Below are positions 1 to 11,393 of a DNA stretch of 64,000 nt, one piece after another. Source of the DNA: Carnegiea gigantea (lineage: Eukaryota; Streptophyta; Magnoliopsida; Caryophyllales; Cactaceae); assembly GCA_029747015.1 (NCBI GenBank), contig JAKOGI010000024.1, positions 1,106,001 to 1,170,000 on the forward strand, in the 5' to 3' direction. Made by a program: the position numbers and the translations under genes. Below the pieces are notes generated by a model. That model was not told the DNA's origin and searched no databases. It was given only the letters and a program-made list of their open reading frames with translations. The first letter of the stretch is position 1, and the number at the start of each line of letters is the position of its first letter.

Positions 1-1
1 T

Positions 2-345
2 TCGACTATAGAAACAGAGTATCTTGCTACTGTCTTGCCACTCAAGAGGCAATATGGTTGAGAAGTTTTCTCCAGGATCTCAATCTCACTCCTAGAGTTG
101 ATGATCATGTAGAGCTTATGTGCGACAATACTGTTACTATCTAGTTTACTAAGGATCCAAAGTTCCACAAGAAGACCAAGCATATTAAGAGGCGTTATTA
201 TTTCGTTCGAAACACCATAAAAGAGAAAGAGGTTGCCATTAAGTACATATCTACAAGTAGAACGATAGCTGATCCTTTAACTAAGTCTATTCCTAAAGAC
301 GCTTTTAAAGCTCATGTGATGAGCTTAGGTCTGCATAGAACTTAG
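2..345 (+). pseudogene. Copia pol C-terminus (RNase H tail), broken
   Basis: Two reading frames carry the C-terminal RNase H region of a copia polyprotein. The first opens with STIETEYLA, matching the 'TEAEYLA' block. After a one-base frameshift near position 40-50 the second frame carries QEAIWLRSFLQDL, then a stop TAG at 142-144, then FTKDPKFHKKTKHI and ISTSRTIADPLTKSIP. It ends at TAG 343-345. The H-I-x-R-R-Y-x-F-V-R and A-D-x-L-T-K blocks are typical of the copia RNase H end. The frameshift and internal stop make it non-functional. Confidence 0.85.
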
Positions 346-1341
346 TTTTCGGATGTATGTAAGTGTGTGATGGACATATTTTTACTTGTGTTAAGTATTT
401 ATGAAACGAAGAATGATGTCTCTTTTCAGATGTTCATGAATATACAAGTACATTATAAGGCCGACTATAATGTAAACGGCCTTCTGATTGGCCTAATCAC
501 ATAGGCAATCTCCTTGACACTTGAGTAATAGGCATGATGAGACTAAATTATATTGGCGCTAGGTGTGCAATATTGATTATTCATACTAGGGATGTATGAA
601 TGAAGAGGATAATCACCTCAGTAAGGCTAAGATGAGACTCGGGGGAGTTGAATATGAAATAAGTTTTCATATCGAAGACTTATAGCCGAATCTTGAGTGC
701 TGAGATTAACATGGGGTATGCTGATCTAGTAACTCAGGTTGATTTTTTAGGTAAAAGCCAGACTTATGATTCACATGGTATAGAAGAGTGACACGCTCAG
801 TTTGGTGGGAGCTATGCCTTATGACACACTTTCATACTGTGTGTGCTAAACGTGGACCTATTTCATAAGTGATAAATGAGCTCCCTTTCCCTATCACTGT
901 GTGACTCTCATTGACAATACTCATTGGCTTAGAGCTGTAATATGAAGTCAAAGTATGATGTTGCTACCTTAATGTATTATCCAAGGGCCAAGATGTATAC
1001 GGTCTAGTCGGACACATTAGGAAAGCAGTTACGCTAAGAATGGATTATTTTAATTGTCTAAGGAAGAATCATTTATCCATCACCATATCAAGTTCGGGCG
1101 ATTATATTAAGTATATAATCAATTGATATATCAGACATAAAGGGACAATGTATGTCATTGGTGATGTTTTGAATGATTCAGGGTATTGATATTTTGTGAA
1201 GGTGTTATATTAGTTAGATGGTTACTTGATATAGCATTATGGTTTTGTTTTTGGTCGCATGCTCAATTCCCAGAATGATGTGTGAGGGATTTTATTAGCA
1301 GTGAGATATGAGCCTCGTGGTCTTTGTGACCGAGGGGGAAT

Positions 1342-1710
1342 TGTTGACCAGTAATGGTTACAATTAAGTACCATAATCACTGAGTGATATGGCAGTTACA
1401 AACTTACAATTGGGGATTAACACAGCATTAGTCTGCCATTATCTGTCGTTATCTTACAGATTATGGTTGAGGTTATGGGCCTCTATAAAAGAGTGTGTGC
1501 ATTATAGGCTAAGACACACATCTGAACATAAACATTGTCTCCAGATCTAATACTCTCTGTCCTCTCCTTCACATAAACTTAGCCATCTCAATGGGTTCAG
1601 GTTTTGAGTGTGAAACTCTCAGTGACTTTGATAGTCATCCATTCGTGGGCAGTTTTCGAGCAGGCGCCAAAGATCTGAGAAGCTTCCGCCCAAAGGTAAA
1701 CTCCAAACTA
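1342..1710 (+). repeat. Putative copia 3' LTR
   Basis: It starts TGTTGACCAG directly after a purine-rich tract. It contains a TATA-like CTATAAAAG near 1482-1490 followed by a short transcribed-looking leader. No partner LTR is in the window, so the right boundary is a guess. Confidence 0.5.
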
Positions 1711-2003
1711 CCAATACTAGTATTTAATATTCAAAATTGATGCTAATTTGTTGTAAGAAATATATAATTACTTGTATAATATGATTAAGTAGGAGAAGAT
1801 AATATGCCAAAATTTAACGCTTGAAATTGGTCTGTTTTATTATTTTTTTTGAAAAATAAAGTGCATGTATAGTTCTAGAGAAGTATAAGATATGTACAAA
1901 AATTGTTCAAGCTATTAATTGACTAATCGAATTTTTCAAGCCTTTAAAACAATTATGCATATACACACACATGTATCTATGTATGTATGTATGTATATAT
2001 GTA

Positions 2004-2058
<55 letters not shown>

Positions 2059-2102
2059 TGTGTGTGTGTGTGTGTGTGTGTGTATATCATATTATATCTA
2101 TA

Positions 2103-2162
<60 letters not shown>

Positions 2163-3398
2163 AATTTGAATTTTAAAAAATATGGAATTAGCAATGAATT
2201 ATTTATATAACAGTTCAAGAAGCAACATCAAATTAAGCCATCTCATTTTCTAACATATGTGTCAATAATTAGAAATTAACATACTATAAAAAATATTAAT
2301 TGAGTCAAAGGAGATTTACTTTTGTTTTAAAGTATAGGGATGTTCTCCACCCTCCACTGAAAGTGCAATGGCAATTTAGTTTTCGCACTCCCGATACTAA
2401 TTAGCAAGTCTTGAACTCATGGCACCAAGTTGCAAATCAAATAGGAGTAATTTATTCTGGGGGCTACTTCTGCAATTTGGAGCGGGAAAGATATTTAAAT
2501 TTTATCATATTGAATATGGAGTATTAATGCATATCAATTTCTAAACAAACGTCCGTAGTATTGATTAATTTCATACAATATATAACAATGTTGATTATGG
2601 GCAATTTTCTTCCTCTTGATTTTTGGGTGTTCTTCCTCTTGATTTTTATGCATGTTGTTACTTTATTCATTGTTATTTTGATCACAATAAAAATCTATTA
2701 TAATTTATGCATATGTTAGATTTAGTTAGATTTAACATTTAAACTTTTCTAATCCATTTGATTTTTCTAATTTTGTAGGTTAATCAATAATCAGAATTTC
2801 AAAACTTGAATTCTAGAACATACTAGGTCCAAATTAATATCTAGACACTAAAATTTTCTCACCTTATTTTATATAGGTTAGACAAATTTTTCCAACTTCT
2901 GTTTGGTTTAAATTTATTTCATGAAATGTCAAATAATGAATTATAATTTCCCAAGATTTTGACTGAAGCTAAGATAACAACCCTAGGTAGCCCCAGAGAA
3001 CCAAATATTATAGGGTACCGTACCCGAACGCTGCCCTTCGTCGTCCGCAAATTTAAAAAAAAAGGCATATTCAATATCAACAGCTTCAAGAAACCGCGGC
3101 GAGTCCAATACTGGAAAACTTCATACACTCCACCGCCCCTTCTCTCCCTTCATGTCTTTATCGAATTATTTTCCTGAATTCGCTTAATTCCTCAGAAATC
3201 CAGGGCTGACTGAAATAATTATTCCATCTTCAGTCTCCATCCCTTTCAACTTTTTTCTTAATTTTTGGGTATTTTTTCCTGGTAATTCTGAAAACCTAAT
3301 TTAATTTAATTCTGAGGTTGAGGGTGTTTTAGGAGTAGTTTCCTTTAGGAAGAGACTAGTATTTTCTTGACACGCAGATAATAGACTGATTGCTTTGA
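1711..3398. other. Intergenic AT-rich DNA
   Basis: I see no gene. It holds a compound microsatellite (1960-2158). At 2990-3340 there is a less AT-rich stretch with pyrimidine-rich runs that could be promoter or 5' leader of the gene further right, now separated from it by the element at 3404-6106. That link is inference only. Confidence 0.5.
1960..2158. repeat. Compound microsatellite (GTAT/GT/TA)n
   Basis: Runs of GTAT, then two GT blocks separated by a TA block, then a long (TA)n tract up to about 2153. Low-complexity open frames rich in Tyr, Ile, Cys and Val here are artefacts of the repeat. Confidence 0.95.
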
Positions 3399-3403
3399 GT
3401 TCT

Positions 3404-4030
3404 TGTTAGGAAAAATATTAGAGCAACAACAATAGCGGAAGCGATAGGATGAGTTAGAGATTCAGAAATCAAGTGAATAACAGAAAACAGAAATAAGAAG
3501 ACAAGAGATTTTACGTGGAAAACCCAAATCGGGAAAAACCACGGACGGCGACAGCACACCGACAAATTTCACTATGAGCAGAGTAGTACACCACAATCAC
3601 TTCAGTGATTAAGAGCAGAATTACAATACTCTCAATTGTATTCTCTCACAAACAACCTCACTCTCTCAATGTGTTTTCTATATTGGAGTTCAGGAGTTAT
3701 TTAGATCCTAGGCTTGACCCCCTTTATATAGGGTCTAAACAGTAGGGGTTTTCCCTTTAAAGTAGAACCCTAGCCGCCAGGAGGAATCCCCCTCGAAGAC
3801 AGAAACCCTAGCCGCCATCCGAAAGAGGCGGCGAAAAGACACGTGGCACGACCGTGCCACGTGGCACGGTCACCCAGTGCCACATGGCACGGCCGTGCCA
3901 CATGGCACGGCACCCCCGTGCCAATTTTCTGCCTCCCTCGGCTTGGTACTCCTTCGTCGTGGCATGCCCGTGCTCGTGCAGCGTCGTCCCACCGTGCCGG
4001 TACTCGAATTTTGGGCCATAAAACCCAACA
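3404..4030 (-). repeat. LTR (3' LTR in element orientation)
   Basis: 627 bp, TGTTAGG...CCCAACA on the plus strand. Contains a minus-strand TATA box (CCTATATAAAGG, about 3717-3734). About 115-130 bp upstream of it in element direction is a palindrome cluster including a 22-bp perfect palindrome at 3850-3871 centred on CACGTG. It has one palindromic subunit more than the other LTR. Confidence 0.95.
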
Positions 4031-4179
4031 ATCTCCACCTTGGACCAAAATCTTCAATGTTCAACTTTCCGTCGCCGTCGTCTCACCCCAAAGGGTGATG
4101 CCCCCTATGGGGCTATGCCCAGCAGGGCCCTCAAAAACTGCGAATGCCAACTAAGTCCAAGCAATGCTTGAACTTAGCT

Positions 4180-5471
4180 CTAGGGAGATGACTTATATGA
4201 ACTTTCCTTCATATAACCTGTCACAGTAGATGCCTGCAAGACATAGAGGCCTCCTTGCCTCAAACCCTTCAGCAGAATCCTACTGCCCTTTGAGACCTTC
4301 AGAACTCCACCTTCAGCTGAATATTTGCACCCTTTGGATTCAAGGGTGCCCAACGAGATGAGGTTACGCTTCAAGTCAGGAACGTGACGAACATTCGATA
4401 AAGTCCTGATAACACCATCATGGGTCTTGATTTTAACAGTACCGATTCCAGTTACATTACATTGGGCATTATTGCCCATGTGAACAACAGTTGAGTCAAC
4501 TGGATCATATGTTGAAAACCAATCCTTGTGAGGACACATATAATAGGTACACCCAGAATCAAAAATCCAATCAGAATCGCTCCCCCCTTCAGTAGAGGTA
4601 GCAAATAGAACGTCACCATCAGAATCAGATTCAGCAAACGAAGTTTCAGCAGGCTCCTGAGAATTATCTTCCTCTTTCTCCTTCTTCTTTTGCAGTTTCC
4701 AGCAGTTAGCAATAATATGACCCAATTTACCACAGTAATTGCAGGTCTTTCCAGTATGAGGATTTTTAGACTTAGAACGGTTCTTACTCCTATTACCGTT
4801 CCCCTTTTCAGTTGCTGTACCCCTTACTGCTAATCCCTCAGCAGAATCAGCATGAATGTCAAGATCAAACTTCTCTTTAGACAATAGGTTTGACTTAACA
4901 TCTTCAAACGATATAGTATTAGAATTACTATATAGCATAATCTCCTTAAAGTGTTTATAAGAAGGGGGTAACGACACAACAAGTAAAATAGCCTTATCTT
5001 CATCCTCAATTTTCACATCTAAACTCTCCAAGTCAACAAGAATAGAGTTAAACTCATTCAAATGCTTTTGGACAGGGGTACCTTCAGCCATACGAAAGGT
5101 ATACAACCTTTCCTTCAACCGAATCTTGTTGGCGAGGCTCTTCGTCATGTAGACTCCAGCCGAGCCCAAAGATCCACCACAGTTGTCTTATCAAGCACCT
5201 CTCGCAGGACATGTGGTGCTAAGCACAACTGTATGGCTGAAACCGCCTTCAACTCCAGTTCCACCCATTCGTCCTCCGTCAACAACCCACGTCTCTTCTT
5301 TACATCTTCAACCCACTGTTCTTCTGTCATCTTCTCGGGTTTTACGTGAGGTCCCTTCAGAACCTTCCACAACCCGTGCTGAATGAGAACTGCTCTCATC
5401 TGCACCTTCCAGAGATTAAAACTAATCTCCCCATCGAATTTCTGAATATCTACCCTCATGATTGAAGACAT
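4180..5471 (-). pseudogene. Copia gag plus aspartic-protease domain, one frameshift
   Basis: The frame opens at ATG 5471 (MSSIMRVDIQKFDG) and carries the copia gag N-terminal region, including FDGEISFNLWKVQMRAVL. It ends at a stop at 5145. A single-base frameshift near 5150-5165 moves the gag into the next frame (YMTKSLANKIRLKERLY), which runs to 4180. That segment has a CCHC zinc knuckle (CNYCGKLGHIIANC, near 4725-4767) and a copia protease motif (WIFDSGCTYYMC, near 4530-4570). It stops after a GLYVLQ block, before any integrase core. Gag would form virus-like particles and the protease would mature them. Apart from the frameshift the coding sequence looks well preserved. Confidence 0.9.
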
Positions 5472-5483
5472 CCTATAACCAAA

Positions 5484-5496
5484 GCTCTGATATCAC
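5484..5496 (-). other. Primer binding site (tRNA-iMet type)
   Basis: The minus strand reads GTGATATCAGAGC, one base from the common plant PBS TGGTATCAGAGC complementary to initiator Met tRNA. It is one base from the inner end of the 5' LTR, as expected. Confidence 0.85.
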
Positions 5497-5497
5497 T

Positions 5498-6106
5498 TGT
5501 TAGGAAAAATATTAGAGCAACAACAATAGCGGAAGCGATAGGATGAGTTAGAGATTCAGAAATCAAGTGAATAACAGAAAACAGAAATAAGAAGACAAGA
5601 GATTTAACGTGGAAAACCCAAATCGGGAAAAAACCACGGACGGCGACAGCACACCGACAAATTTCACTATGAGCAGAGTAGTACACCACAATCACTTCAG
5701 TGATTAAGAGCAGAATTACAATACTCTCAATTGTATTCTCTCACAAATAACCTCACTCTCTCAATGTGTTTTCTATACTGGAGTTCAGGAGTTATTTAGA
5801 TCCTAGGCTTGACCCCCTTTATATAGGGTCTAAACAGTAGGGGTTTTCCCTTTAAAGTAGAACCCTAGCCGCCAGGAGGAATCCCCCTCGAAGACAGAAA
5901 CCCTAGCCGCCATCCGAAAGAGGCGGCGAAAAGACACGTGGCACGACCGTGCCACGTGGCACGGTCACCCAGTGCCACATGGCACGGCACCCCGTGCCAA
6001 TTTTCTGCCTCCCTCGGCTTGGTGCTCCTTCGTCGTGGCATGCCCGTGCTCGCGCAGCGTCACCCCACCGTGCCGGTACTCGAATTTTGGGCCATAAAAT
6101 CCAACA
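5498..6106 (-). repeat. LTR (5' LTR in element orientation)
   Basis: 609 bp. Nearly identical to 3404-4030 apart from scattered substitutions and loss of 18-19 bp within the GTGCCAC/GTGGCAC cluster. The TATA box (minus strand CCTATATAAAGG) is at about 5811-5830, so this copy carries the promoter that would transcribe the element toward lower coordinates. Confidence 0.95.
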
Positions 6107-6657
6107 GTTCTCTTAAAGGCTTAATTGATTTTCATGTGCTTGCAGAATTTTCATGGGAGTTTTGTCAAGTTCCTGCTGTTTATATTGTAGATTATACGCT
6201 CTCATGTATCGAAGTCGTACTCTCTTCAGACTTGAATAGAGTTTTGGTCAAGTCCGCCCTTTTCTTTCTTTTCCTCATAGCATCCTGGGCTGTCCCACAA
6301 ACTTGAAATACTTACCTTTTCTCATTCCAACCCCATCCATGTTCCGTACCACACCATACCGTAGTCTGTCTATCTCCTCTTCCTAAGGAAACTAGCATCC
6401 CCGCGACAATCTCTCTCCTCCTATTTCCTCTCCTCTGTTCCTCCATCCCCTCCTTTCCCTCCCTCCTGTGTATTCCCCCCCCCCCCCTTCCCAGGTCTTT
6501 CCTCGTATTTTTTTTTTCCGGGAGTCAGGGCCTCCGTCCCTCTCTGTTTATCTCTCTCTCTCTCTCTCTCTCTCCGCCCCTGCCCCCGCCTGTCTCGATC
6601 TCTCACCTTTCTCTCTCTCTCTCATCGATGATCTTGGTGGTGGACAAAGAAGGTTCA
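6107..6657 (+). promoter_or_regulatory. Upstream region / probable 5' leader of the DUF789 gene
   Basis: This holds the right-hand target duplication, then AT-rich DNA, then a strongly pyrimidine-rich stretch (about 6400-6625) with C-runs, T-runs and (CT)n. Such pyrimidine tracts are common in plant 5' leaders and core promoters. I see no convincing TATA box. Whether the leader extends left past the LTR element, or is spliced, cannot be told without transcripts. Confidence 0.4.
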
Positions 6658-7348
6658 ATGCATTGTTGTTCAAACCTCGATCGCTTCCTCCATTGCACAA
6701 CTGCCGTCGTCCCGTCCCGTGTCCTCCCCAAGGTACAGACCCTTTCCTTCCTTTCATTCTTCCACCATGAATTTGAATCAAACTCAACTTTTGATTCGTA
6801 ATTTGATTGGTTGGAAATTGAACATTTACAGTCGGAGATCAGGAACCTAAACACTCTATGGCATCCATGGGAGAGAGACAACGTGGAGTACTTCACATTG
6901 GGTGATCTCTGGAACTGCTACGACGAATGGAGTGCTTATTGCGCCGGTGTTCCCATCCTTCTCAACACCGCCGAAACCGTCGTTCAGTATTATGTTCCGT
7001 ATCTCTCTGCCATCCAGATTTTCACCAGCGCCCCTTCTCCTCCTATGTTCAGGTCAGCTAGCCTTCAGTTTTCCATCTTTACCGACAAGTTAAGCTTTAG
7101 AATTCAATTAATACGAAAATTGGGGGTCTGATTTTCAGGGAAGAAATGATGGAGTCGGGGTACAGCGAATCGTGCAGCGATGAGAGCGAGAGTGATAAGA
7201 TGTCAAGATGGGATGGATGCTCTTCAGAAGAAGGAGGGTTTGAGCAAGAAAACCTCCCCCAACTCAATGACAGATTGGGTTATCTCTATTGCCAGTACTT
7301 TGAGAGATCCAGTCCTTATGGAAGAGTTCCTCTCATGGACAAGGTAAC

Positions 7349-7381
<33 letters not shown>

Positions 7382-9540
7382 GGGTTCCCCTTTTTGGAGC
7401 TGCAAGCTTCTGTTGTTGATAATGCTACTGTTTCACTTTGTTTTCTTTCTTTTTTTTTTTTTTTCGGCTCGTTGCTGCTGAACTCTTCCCCTGTTTTTGG
7501 AGTTTGCTTTTGCTTTATTGTGTTCATTGCTCCGAGATTAGTGTATCCGTACCAATTTGGAATACATGGACAGAGATTGGGTTGCCTTTGGTAAGGAAAG
7601 CAAATCTGGATAGTCAAAAAAATTTCCAAAAAAAAATCTGGGTTCAAAACTTCAAATGATTTTGTCACTAGAGAATTTGAGATACAGGGGATTTTTCTCT
7701 TTCTTTCTGCTATAATTATTCCTTGATTTTGCTCCAATACCAGAATGTCTGACAGAAAGTTGAAAGATCACAGGAAAATTATTCTTTGCAGTATAAAGGA
7801 AATAATTTGTTGCATCAGCCTTTTTGATTGTAGATGTCCATTTTTCAAACAAATTGAAAACTTTAGTTTCGGCAAAAAATTCTAAATTCAATATTAGTTT
7901 TGCCTTTTTTTTTCCTTTTGTTGGGGCGGAATGCTACACTAGGCAGCGGTGTATGTCGACAATCTTTATCTTATTATGTTTTGATTGGATCACCTTGTTT
8001 ATAAGTTAGGGCTAATACTGTTACATTTGACCTTTTTAGATGTGACTTGGAGAGAATTTGGGGAAAGGATTTGGGTTTTGGAGTAGCCCTATTATGGACG
8101 TGTAGCAATATTGACTTGTGCGATTTTTAGTGTTAAAAAACTGTAGATGAAGCCAGGGAGTAGCCTACACCTTAATGGGTGAAAAGGGATAAGTGCGAAT
8201 TGGAGTGGTTAGAGTAATATAGAGTTGGCTTGCACTCTATATACTGCACAACTTGTTTAGAATAATCTAGAGTTGGTTTACACTCTGTATGTCACTGCAC
8301 AAGTTTGTTTTTTATAGTGGGTTATCATGGTATGACCATTATTTTTTGCAGGCACTTAATGCTATGTAATTTTGGATAAGAGATAATTGCCCATGCTTTA
8401 ATGATATTGTTGAATCACCCGTTCACCTCCTCTTGTAGTCATTTCCAAGTGCACTGACTGTCATCTTGTTTTTTACTTGCTACTCTGTTAACTGGGCAAA
8501 GTAAAATGATTGTGGACCTTACGGGTGTATGTTTTGTGCATAAATGGTCAATTGATAGTGACCCATAGATGAGCACAAAGTCCTCAAAGTCTTAACAATT
8601 CTAAGATTGTTTCGGCACATCATGTGGAATATTCTGTGATGCTCTCAGTCACTAACCCTTTTTTTAAACTTTTTTCAGATTATCGAGTTATCTCGGAGAT
8701 ACCCAGGGTTAATGTCATTGAGGAGCGTCGATCTGTCACCAGCTAGTTGGATGGCGGTTGCCTGGTCTGTTTCTCGTCCTTTCATTTCGTCTTACAAACG
8801 TCGACGATTTTTTCGTGTTTCTTTAGCTACTAGCTTTCATATCAGTCCTTGAAGACAGATGTTGATTCTATATAATGTTTTTACTCTCGTAATTTTTGTC
8901 CATATGGATATGTTTTGTATTTTTCTGAGCGTAGCCATTCAACGTAACGGTGTGCAATTAGCTCACTATTGTCAACATTTGCACAGGTACCCAATATATC
9001 ACATACCGATGGGGAGAACCATCAAGGACTTGTCTACATGTTTCCTTACCTACCATACTCTTTCATCCTCCTTTCAAGGTACCTTTCTCCTGTCGAATCA
9101 AAATAATTTTAACTTCTAAACACCTTTGATGAGAGTTAATTTCGTTTTCAACGTGGTCCTTTTAGCCGACCATTGTGATGCTCTGGAACCTTTATTTGTG
9201 CTTTGTTTACACACTATGACACTAGCTAGTGGGATTATTGAAGCGTTACCTAGGGATGCTTTTCATCAATGTCTTTGTCTTAATTTTTGATGTGGATCAT
9301 GTAGATGACCCCATGGAGGGTATGGAGTGGGTGAAGAAGAGAAAAGAAGGAGAAGGCATCCCTCTCCCGGCTTTTGGCCTTGCCACTTACAAGATGCAAG
9401 GAAACGTATGGGTCGCAGGTAGGGGTGGCCGGGATCAGGAGAAGCTCGCCTCTCTTTGTAGCGTAGCTGACTCATGGCTAAAGCAGCTCAGGGTCGAGCA
9501 TCATGACTTCAACTATTTCAATGGGATCAGGCGAGGGTGA
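6658..9540 (+). CDS. DUF789 family protein, six exons
   Basis: Exons by splice sites and reading frame: 6658-6732, 6832-7052, 7139-7343, 8679-8764, 8987-9078, 9305-9540. Every intron is GT-AG and the phases agree, giving 304 aa. The domain (Pfam DUF789, function unknown, plant-specific) is nearly the whole protein. Recognisable blocks: [11 protein letters not shown] (start), [27 protein letters not shown] and [15 protein letters not shown] (exon 2), an acidic Ser-rich linker, [14 protein letters not shown] and [16 protein letters not shown] (exon 3), [19 protein letters not shown] (exon 4), [16 protein letters not shown] (exon 5), [13 protein letters not shown] and [14 protein letters not shown] (exon 6). 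The length fits the short subgroup, which starts just before the S-N-L block. An in-frame ATG at 6628 would add 10 residues. The intron 4 donor (GTCTGT) is weak. No disabling lesion seen. Confidence 0.92.
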
Positions 9541-11393
9541 AAATCTCTTGATGACCATATTTTGCTCTTTAACAGCGGGAATTTGACCAGAAAGTTTTTC
9601 CACTCTTGCTGGAGGTGGTCGCTCATTAGAATGAGGTCTGACACTCTTTTAGATCACATTCAGAGCCTGTATGGCTGTGATGTTGGTTGGTCGAGTCTAT
9701 GCCTCGTAACAAGGTCATCAATTCTGGGAGGTTCTCTTATTTAAGATAAACCCAGCCCTTACACCATAGAAACAGTTAATTTATGTGCTAGTGAGTTATT
9801 CTACTCCGTTGCCATGTTGCATTTTCATGTTGCCCAGAAGATGCCATCCTGCTTATTTTGTTCAGAGATTAGTGGGGATTAGATTCATAGCAGTTAGATC
9901 GATGTATAGGGAGGAGAGAAAGGCCCAAATGTACTGTCATCAAGCTCGGTAGTTAGGTTAATCACTCTTCATGGATTTGTGGTGTACATTCTCTTTCGCT
10001 ATAATGAATCCATGAGACATGTTGGAAGTTGGCACAAGCCTTTGCTTTGCTCTATGTTTCTTCCTTTTTGTCCTTCCCCTATTTTGGTTTTTTTATTTGC
10101 TGTTGTTTTGCGTGACTCTTATTAATGAGTTCGGGTGGTCCTGCAGCTACCCCTTCCGGCATCATAGACTTCATCACTCCATAAAATGTGAATGGCATGC
10201 TTGTCTTTATAAGATTGAGAGCGAGTTTCTTTCACAAAAGTAGGTGGTCCCTATAGTCTTATCCCATTAACTTTGGTCCTCGTAATATGGTCTGCTTAAT
10301 AACTTAGAGAAATCTAGTTGAATTAGAATATGGGTCACGAGGTAAAACAAGGCAGTTCACCGGTGGAAAAAGACACAGTACTTGTAAGTTTCTGAACTGC
10401 ATATCTTGATTTCACTATCATAATTTGAAAACTACCTATACAATGTGATTTGATAGTCTTGATGTAATTTAAAACATAGTGGAATGACCAACAATTCTTA
10501 GTGTGATTCAATATACCAATTTATGATCTCTCTTGAATTTTATAATGTGCTACACTGCTACTGTATATGCAATTATATTTTAGAGTACATTTGTAACAAG
10601 CTAATATGTTGTAGCAATTTGTTTACCAGAAATTGTAAGTGTAATTTCTATTCCTTGATGGTGAACCCCCCCCCCCAAAAAACAAAAAAAGAAAGTCTAT
10701 TTCTCTAACCATATTTGCCAAGATTTTTCTTCTTATTGGAATAATTTTTGCTTGCTATACATGAAAAAGTTGGATTTTACAATTATTGAGCTAGTTTTGC
10801 ATGTTCAAATCCTAATAATTTCCTAGTAGTTTTAGCTAAGATCCTAATCATACCAATCTTTGATTAAGGTTGGGTTGCATGAAATTTAATTTTGAGTTAT
10901 TTCTCTACTAGTCTTTTAATACTTTTAAATCTGTGACATTTTAATAAACAAAATAGAAATAAACTACTTTGATTTTAACCTGTTTTCCTACCTTCTTTCT
11001 TAATTTCTGACCTGTGATCTTAAAATGGGGGAAAAGCAACCACTCAGGTCGTGTAGAAGAGTATCCAATGTGCAGCTTGGTCAAGCCACCACAGTAGTAA
11101 CGCTTCTGGGATGACAAATTCAACAGATTTTTTTTTTTTTTGGGGGGGGGGGGGGGGAACCACTAGTCAAGTGCCTTATATGCATTAAAAAAAAAATCGA
11201 ATTTCATAGCACTTCTCCAGTACTATTTAATTAAATCTTGCAATTTTTCTGAACAATTTGTCCCGGAATTCCTCCATGTAGCCCACCTCTCTCATCCCTC
11301 TTATTTACAAGGAAAAAAAGTTTGAAACTCTTTAGAACTCTCTTTTAAGTTTCACCGGACAAAACACTATCACCAAGCTAAACTGGTCATCGA
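9541..11393. other. 3' flank of the DUF789 gene and intergenic DNA
   Basis: The first few hundred bases probably include the 3' UTR; no clear polyadenylation site can be fixed. The rest is AT-rich with homopolymer runs (C-run near 10667, T/G-run near 11132-11158). No coding pattern seen. Confidence 0.5.

Larger units (their letters stand above)
1..1710 (+). mobile_element. Ty1/copia retrotransposon, 3' portion, cut by the window edge
   Basis: The window opens inside the RNase H end of a copia polyprotein (to 345). About 1 kb of non-coding internal DNA follows. A purine tract, GACCGAGGGGGAA, lies at about 1328-1340 and a putative 3' LTR begins TGTTGACCAG at 1342. A long non-coding stretch between pol and the 3' LTR is seen in several plant copia lineages. 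The 5' part lies outside the window, so completeness, target duplication and lineage cannot be judged. The LTR end near 1710 is approximate because no second LTR is available for comparison. Confidence 0.75.
3404..6106 (-). mobile_element. Non-autonomous copia-type LTR retrotransposon with gag-protease only (TR-GAG-like)
   Basis: Two direct LTRs (3404-4030 and 5498-6106) bound a 1.47-kb interior. The 5-bp target duplication GTTCT lies at 3399-3403 and 6107-6111. The LTRs begin TG and end CA. By eye they differ at roughly ten positions plus one 18-19-bp deletion, so the insertion is recent. The element reads on the minus strand: initiator-Met-type primer site at 5484-5496 next to the right LTR, gag from 5471, purine-rich tract (minus-strand AAGGTGGAGAT) at about 4031-4042 next to the left LTR. 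Integrase, RT and RNase H are absent, so it would need proteins from an autonomous relative. It lies about 0.5 kb upstream of the DUF789 coding start. Confidence 0.93.

Noticed and set aside
1919..2176. Overlapping Tyr/Ile/Cys/Val-rich open frames
   Set aside because: They are translations of the GT/TA microsatellite in several frames, not genes.
3770..4154. Several open frames on both strands
   Set aside because: They lie in the LTR palindrome cluster of the gag-only element and mirror the GTGCCAC/GTGGCAC repeats; no domain and no independent start context.
6107..6200. Possible 5' UTR intron of the DUF789 gene interrupted by the LTR element (GTGCTTGCAG as acceptor)
   Set aside because: A plausible acceptor-like string exists, but no matching donor and exon pair can be defended without transcript evidence.
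5938..6306. 122-codon plus-strand frame crossing the LTR/host junction
   Set aside because: It begins in the LTR palindromes and runs through the target duplication into the gene's upstream DNA. It is an accidental frame.
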